DNA from: CAZYHS01 sp964647545
GTDB lineage: Bacteria; UBA10199; GCA-002796325; 1-14-0-20-49-13
Reading direction: 5' to 3'
Length of the DNA stretch: 51,036 nucleotides
Assembly: GCA_964647545.1 (NCBI GenBank)
Contig: CAZYHS010000014.1
Location: 1 to 51,036, forward strand
In this document: positions 48,541 to 51,036 of the stretch, one piece after another
Layout: the number at the start of each line of letters is the position of its first letter
How positions within the stretch are numbered: the first letter of the stretch is position 1
Position numbers and translations under genes: made by a program
The notes under the pieces: model-generated
The model's database searches: none
Told to the model about the DNA's origin: nothing
What the model saw: only the letters and a program-made list of their open reading frames with translations

Positions 48541-49899
48541 CTACGATAGATCCTTATAAATATTCTTCGCCAAAGCCGAGAGTTGCTCTTTTGTGTTGAG
48601 ATTAGGGTCATCGAGCACAAGTTCAACAAGTTCTTTGATAACCTTCCCCATGGCCGGGCCGGCCTTTATGCCCAGCTCCATAAGATCGTTTCCGTTGATC
48701 GCAAGATCTTTTGGCCCAAACGGCGGCTTGCGATTTAACTCTTCGATTATTTTTGCTTTGAGTTTTAAAATCCCCTTCACGCCGGCGGGATACTTTCCGC
48801 CGCGGTTATCGGCAATTCGCAAATCGACAAGTTTCATTATGAGATCGGTGCCGACTTTTGCAATGAATCTTCTGATCGCCTTCTCGGAATAAAACGATTT
48901 CGTTTCGAACATGTGATTTTCGATTAGCGTCGTCACACGATCGGGATCAATGCCAAGCACCGTCGCTTTCATTGCCCCTAGACGCTTGGCCGCCATTCTG
49001 CGCGAAACGATCTGATGGCCGAAAAAGGCCACGCGTTTCTGATCGGCCACAAAGCGGGCTGTGCGCGATTTTCCGGCGTCGTGAAAAAGCGCGGCGAACA
49101 TAAGCTCGAGGTCGCCCCGGTTGTCGATGATCGGGTCGTTGGCAGCGGCATCAAGCACAATCATCGTGTGCCGCCAGACATCGTGCCCTTTATCCTGCTG
49201 AACACCAATTGTTGCATCGAGTTCCGGCAGAACGAATTTCAAGAGTCCGGTCTCTCTCATGAGGTCGAAACCGACAGAGGGTTTTGCGGCCGAAAAAAGC
49301 TTGCGGAGCTCTTCGGCGACCCTTTCGCCCGAAACAGTTTTGATAAGATGGGCATGCTCTTTCATCGCCGCAAATGTTTCCGTTTCGATCGCAAACTCAA
49401 AACGCGCCGCAAATTGAACGGCGCGAAGCATGCGCAGCGGGTCTTCTTTGAAGGCGTTGGCAAAGACCTGTCTGATCAACTTTGCTTCAAGATCTTTTTT
49501 TCCGTTGAATGGATCGATCATCTCTCCGGTTTGAACGCATCGGGCCATTGCGTTGACTGTAAAATCACGGCGCGAAAGATCGACCTCGACCGGCAAAGTG
49601 TAATCGAAATCGACTTCAAAATCTCTGTGTCCGCTGCCCGTTGAAATTTCTCTGCGCGGAAGCGCAATGTCGTAGGTAACTTCCGCTAAATTGAAAGGAG
49701 AAAATTTTATCACGCCAAAAGATTTACCGGCAAGCGTGACCGTGCCAAACGGCTTTAAAATTGAAGTGAGCCGATCGATGGGCAGCCCCGTAACTAAAAG
49801 ATCGCGGTCTTTGTGAGAGAGGCCCATGAGAATGTCACGGACCGTACCGCCAACCTCGTAAATCTTTCCGCCGGCTTCATGAATTGCGTTTTCAAACAT
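48541..49899 (-). CDS. cca: CCA tRNA nucleotidyltransferase, HD-domain type
   Basis: Adds or repairs the 3' CCA of tRNAs. 452 residues from the ATG at 49899. The head domain has YEVGGTVRDILMG and the metal-binding DRDLLVTG (DxD), then RRDFTVNAMA, DPFNGKKDLEAKLIRQ and the neck EDPLRMLRAVQFAARF. The C-terminal HD domain has LFHDAGKSRTARF and a later HMFETKSF segment. Some such enzymes also have phosphatase activity. The SD is weak. tRNA-Cys in this window lacks an encoded CCA and so needs this enzyme. It follows the SurA-N-like gene by about 45 nt. Confidence 0.92.
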   Translation of the reverse strand: MFENAIHEAGGKIYEVGGTVRDILMGLSHKDRDLLVTGLPIDRLTSILKPFGTVTLAGKSFGVIKFSPFNLAEVTYDIALPRREISTGSGHRDFEVDFDYTLPVEVDLSRRDFTVNAMARCVQTGEMIDPFNGKKDLEAKLIRQVFANAFKEDPLRMLRAVQFAARFEFAIETETFAAMKEHAHLIKTVSGERVAEELRKLFSAAKPSVGFDLMRETGLLKFVLPELDATIGVQQDKGHDVWRHTMIVLDAAANDPIIDNRGDLELMFAALFHDAGKSRTARFVADQKRVAFFGHQIVSRRMAAKRLGAMKATVLGIDPDRVTTLIENHMFETKSFYSEKAIRRFIAKVGTDLIMKLVDLRIADNRGGKYPAGVKGILKLKAKIIEELNRKPPFGPKDLAINGNDLMELGIKAGPAMGKVIKELVELVLDDPNLNTKEQLSALAKNIYKDLS

Positions 49900-49943
49900 C
49901 TTATTGTGCGCTCTTCCCAAAAAGTTCGGGAAAAGCCGGAAGG

Positions 49944-50885
49944 TTATTCGAGATAGGTTTTAACTTTTGCGTTCTTCAGCTCCTGCTGAACGTAGGCCCT
50001 AAGAAGATCGCGTTCGGAATTACCTTGGACGCGTTTTGTAAACTCCTCTTTTTCTTTGGCCCAATCTTCGTCGGTCGGCCGCTCGATCTTGACAAGTTTG
50101 ACCTTGTACCACTTGTCGGTGCCCGCAAGCGGCTCGTCGGTCTGTGAGCTTTGCTCAAGCGAGAAGATTTTTTGCCACGCGGCGTCCGCATCCTTTGGCG
50201 CAAAAAGGGCTCCGCGTGTGGCGACTGTTACCGGCGGAACTTTGACTGCCTTGCCGTCTTTATCGGCTTTCGCCGAGGCCTCGTCGGAATATTCGGTTAC
50301 AAGAAACGTATATTTTGTCTTTTCGAGGTCGAAGAGAGAGCGCGGCGCCGGCTCATCGCCGTTGAGCGAGAATACGCCGTTAACGTGCTCAATCGCAAGA
50401 TCGCTGTTTATAAGATCTTCATAATCTAAACCGTATTTTTGTTTGAAATAAGGGAGCCAGCGCTGCTTGTAAACGATGGGATTGAACTGACCCGATTCGT
50501 CTTGCGCAACCGGAAGAGTTCTGATGAGCGCAACGAGCTCGCTCTTGGAAGGCCCGACATCGAGCTGATCGGCTATCGACCTGACAATGGTCTGCTGAAT
50601 AAGCTGGTTGACGGCCGACTGCTGCACGCTCTTTTCCATGTCCTTAGGCATCCCCCCTTCGTTGTCTTTGAAAATGTTCTGATACATTTTTAGAGTATTT
50701 TCGTAAACAAGGTTGAACTCGGGGCGTGTAATTGCGTGGCTGCCGACACGAGCCACAACGTTGTTTTCGCGGCCTTGGCGCGTCATTTGATTATAACCGA
50801 AGAAAAAGACGAACACGATTATGATGACGCCGAATATTACCTTTGTGCCCCAAGCCGAGGCCTTTTTTCTGATGATGTCTAGCAT
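49944..50885 (-). CDS. Membrane-anchored SurA/PpiD-N-like chaperone without a PPIase domain
   Basis: From the ATG at 50885 (GAGGAG nearby) it has 313 residues: a short cytoplasmic start MLDIIRKKASAWG, one membrane helix (~14-34, IFGVIIIVFVFFFGY), then a periplasmic region with the PpiD/SurA_N pattern VVARVGSHAITRPEFNLVYEN and QSAVNQLIQQTIVRSIADQLD. A further beta-containing segment follows where PpiD has its parvulin domain, but no parvulin signature is visible, and the protein is about half the length of PpiD. A role in periplasmic or outer-membrane protein folding is inferred. First gene before cca. Confidence 0.8.
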   Translation of the reverse strand: MLDIIRKKASAWGTKVIFGVIIIVFVFFFGYNQMTRQGRENNVVARVGSHAITRPEFNLVYENTLKMYQNIFKDNEGGMPKDMEKSVQQSAVNQLIQQTIVRSIADQLDVGPSKSELVALIRTLPVAQDESGQFNPIVYKQRWLPYFKQKYGLDYEDLINSDLAIEHVNGVFSLNGDEPAPRSLFDLEKTKYTFLVTEYSDEASAKADKDGKAVKVPPVTVATRGALFAPKDADAAWQKIFSLEQSSQTDEPLAGTDKWYKVKLVKIERPTDEDWAKEKEEFTKRVQGNSERDLLRAYVQQELKNAKVKTYLE

Positions 50886-50897
50886 TTTAATCTCCTC

Positions 50898-50966
50898 TGT
50901 CATCCCTGCGCAGGCAGGGATCCAGTTAACTCAACGAGTTCCCCGATTACGACATCGGGGATGACG
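50898..50966. repeat. 69-bp palindromic intergenic element, copy C
   Basis: TGTCATCCC ... GGGGATGACG with hairpins CCCTGC-GCAG-GCAGGG-like and CCCCGA...TCGGGG, joined by ATCCAGTTAACTCAACGAGT. It starts 13 nt before the SurA-N-like ATG, so it overlaps that gene's leader and probably its promoter region. The last 70 bases of the window to its right hold no gene I can identify. Confidence 0.85.
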
Positions 50967-51036
50967 AACTTTCTAGTTTCACAGCCGCCGCAATATTGCT
51001 TATGACACCCAAAATCGCAAGTATTTATTGATGTTT

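Noticed and set aside
43261..50966. CRISPR array from the recurring palindromes
   Set aside because: Copies are kilobases apart, in unrelated intergenic sites, with no regular spacers and no cas genes.
51000..51035. C-terminal end of a minus-strand gene entering from the right edge
   Set aside because: Eleven open codons followed by TAA are too few to distinguish from chance; no recognisable sequence.

Overview
The window is a continuous stretch of bacterial chromosome, almost entirely housekeeping genes, from a Gram-negative organism. Evidence for an outer membrane is lnt, a complete Mla-type MCE lipid transporter (mlaE-mlaF-mlaD) and a SurA/PpiD-like anchored chaperone. A giant Cys-rich secreted protein with DUF4215 and MopE-type metal-binding motifs, a class II photolyase and an OPT transporter point to the (former) deltaproteobacterial radiation, probably an uncultivated lineage. 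That placement is inference. Two 100-N gaps, each flanked by an identical 55-bp overlap, show that the sequence is a scaffolded, probably metagenomic, assembly.

Layout. 1-2.8 kb: thrS-infC-rpmI-rplT with a tRNA-Val and a decayed second tRNA 3' half in front of thrS. 2.9-6.1 kb: miaB, a bifunctional-nuclease-family gene, a VanZ-like gene and tilS. 6.2-8.1 kb: OPT transporter. 8.3-11.4 kb (+ strand): NAD-dependent epimerase, class II photolyase and galU, overlapping by ATGA junctions. 11.4-15.5 kb: one 1386-residue gene of no known family, which I read as two tandem, catalytically degenerate SF2-helicase-like units behind a novel N-terminal region. 15.7-15.9 kb: tRNA-Leu and tRNA-Cys. 16-23.6 kb: yjbQ-like, phoH, pgpH-like, ybeY, lnt, prfB (with a programmed +1 frameshift) and xerD. 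23.7-29.1 kb: the giant Cys-rich protein. 29.3-34.9 kb: alr-mlaE-mlaF-mlaD-purH. 35-36.4 kb: MBL-fold gene facing rnhB. 36.5-38.1 kb: rpsP-khpA-trmD-rplS without rimM. 38.2-41.8 kb: ribE-ribBA-ribH-nusB-ispH. 42-43.2 kb: pgi. 43.7-51 kb: SurA-N-like gene, cca, a small gene, coaE, thiS-thiG-thiC, a small membrane protein and an acyltransferase. The last 8 kb carries a family of 69-bp palindromic intergenic elements.

Regulatory patterns. Several operon heads (the 1386-aa gene, the yjbQ-like gene, alr, rnhB, ribE, pgi) have no Shine-Dalgarno sequence. Each has a TTGxxx box, a 17-bp spacer and a -10-like box ending only 9-15 nt before the start codon, which suggests leaderless or nearly leaderless mRNAs. 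The same TTGACA/17-bp promoter type precedes the tRNAs and rpsP, which do have leaders. Translational control is visible at infC (AUU start), at prfB (CUU UGA C shift site) and probably in the structured rpmI-rplT spacer.

No rRNA, CRISPR array, prophage or insertion sequence was seen. The strongest candidate for something undescribed is the tandem pseudo-helicase at 11370-15530; the leaderless-promoter pattern, the MCE/beta-barrel fusion and the 69-bp element family come next.
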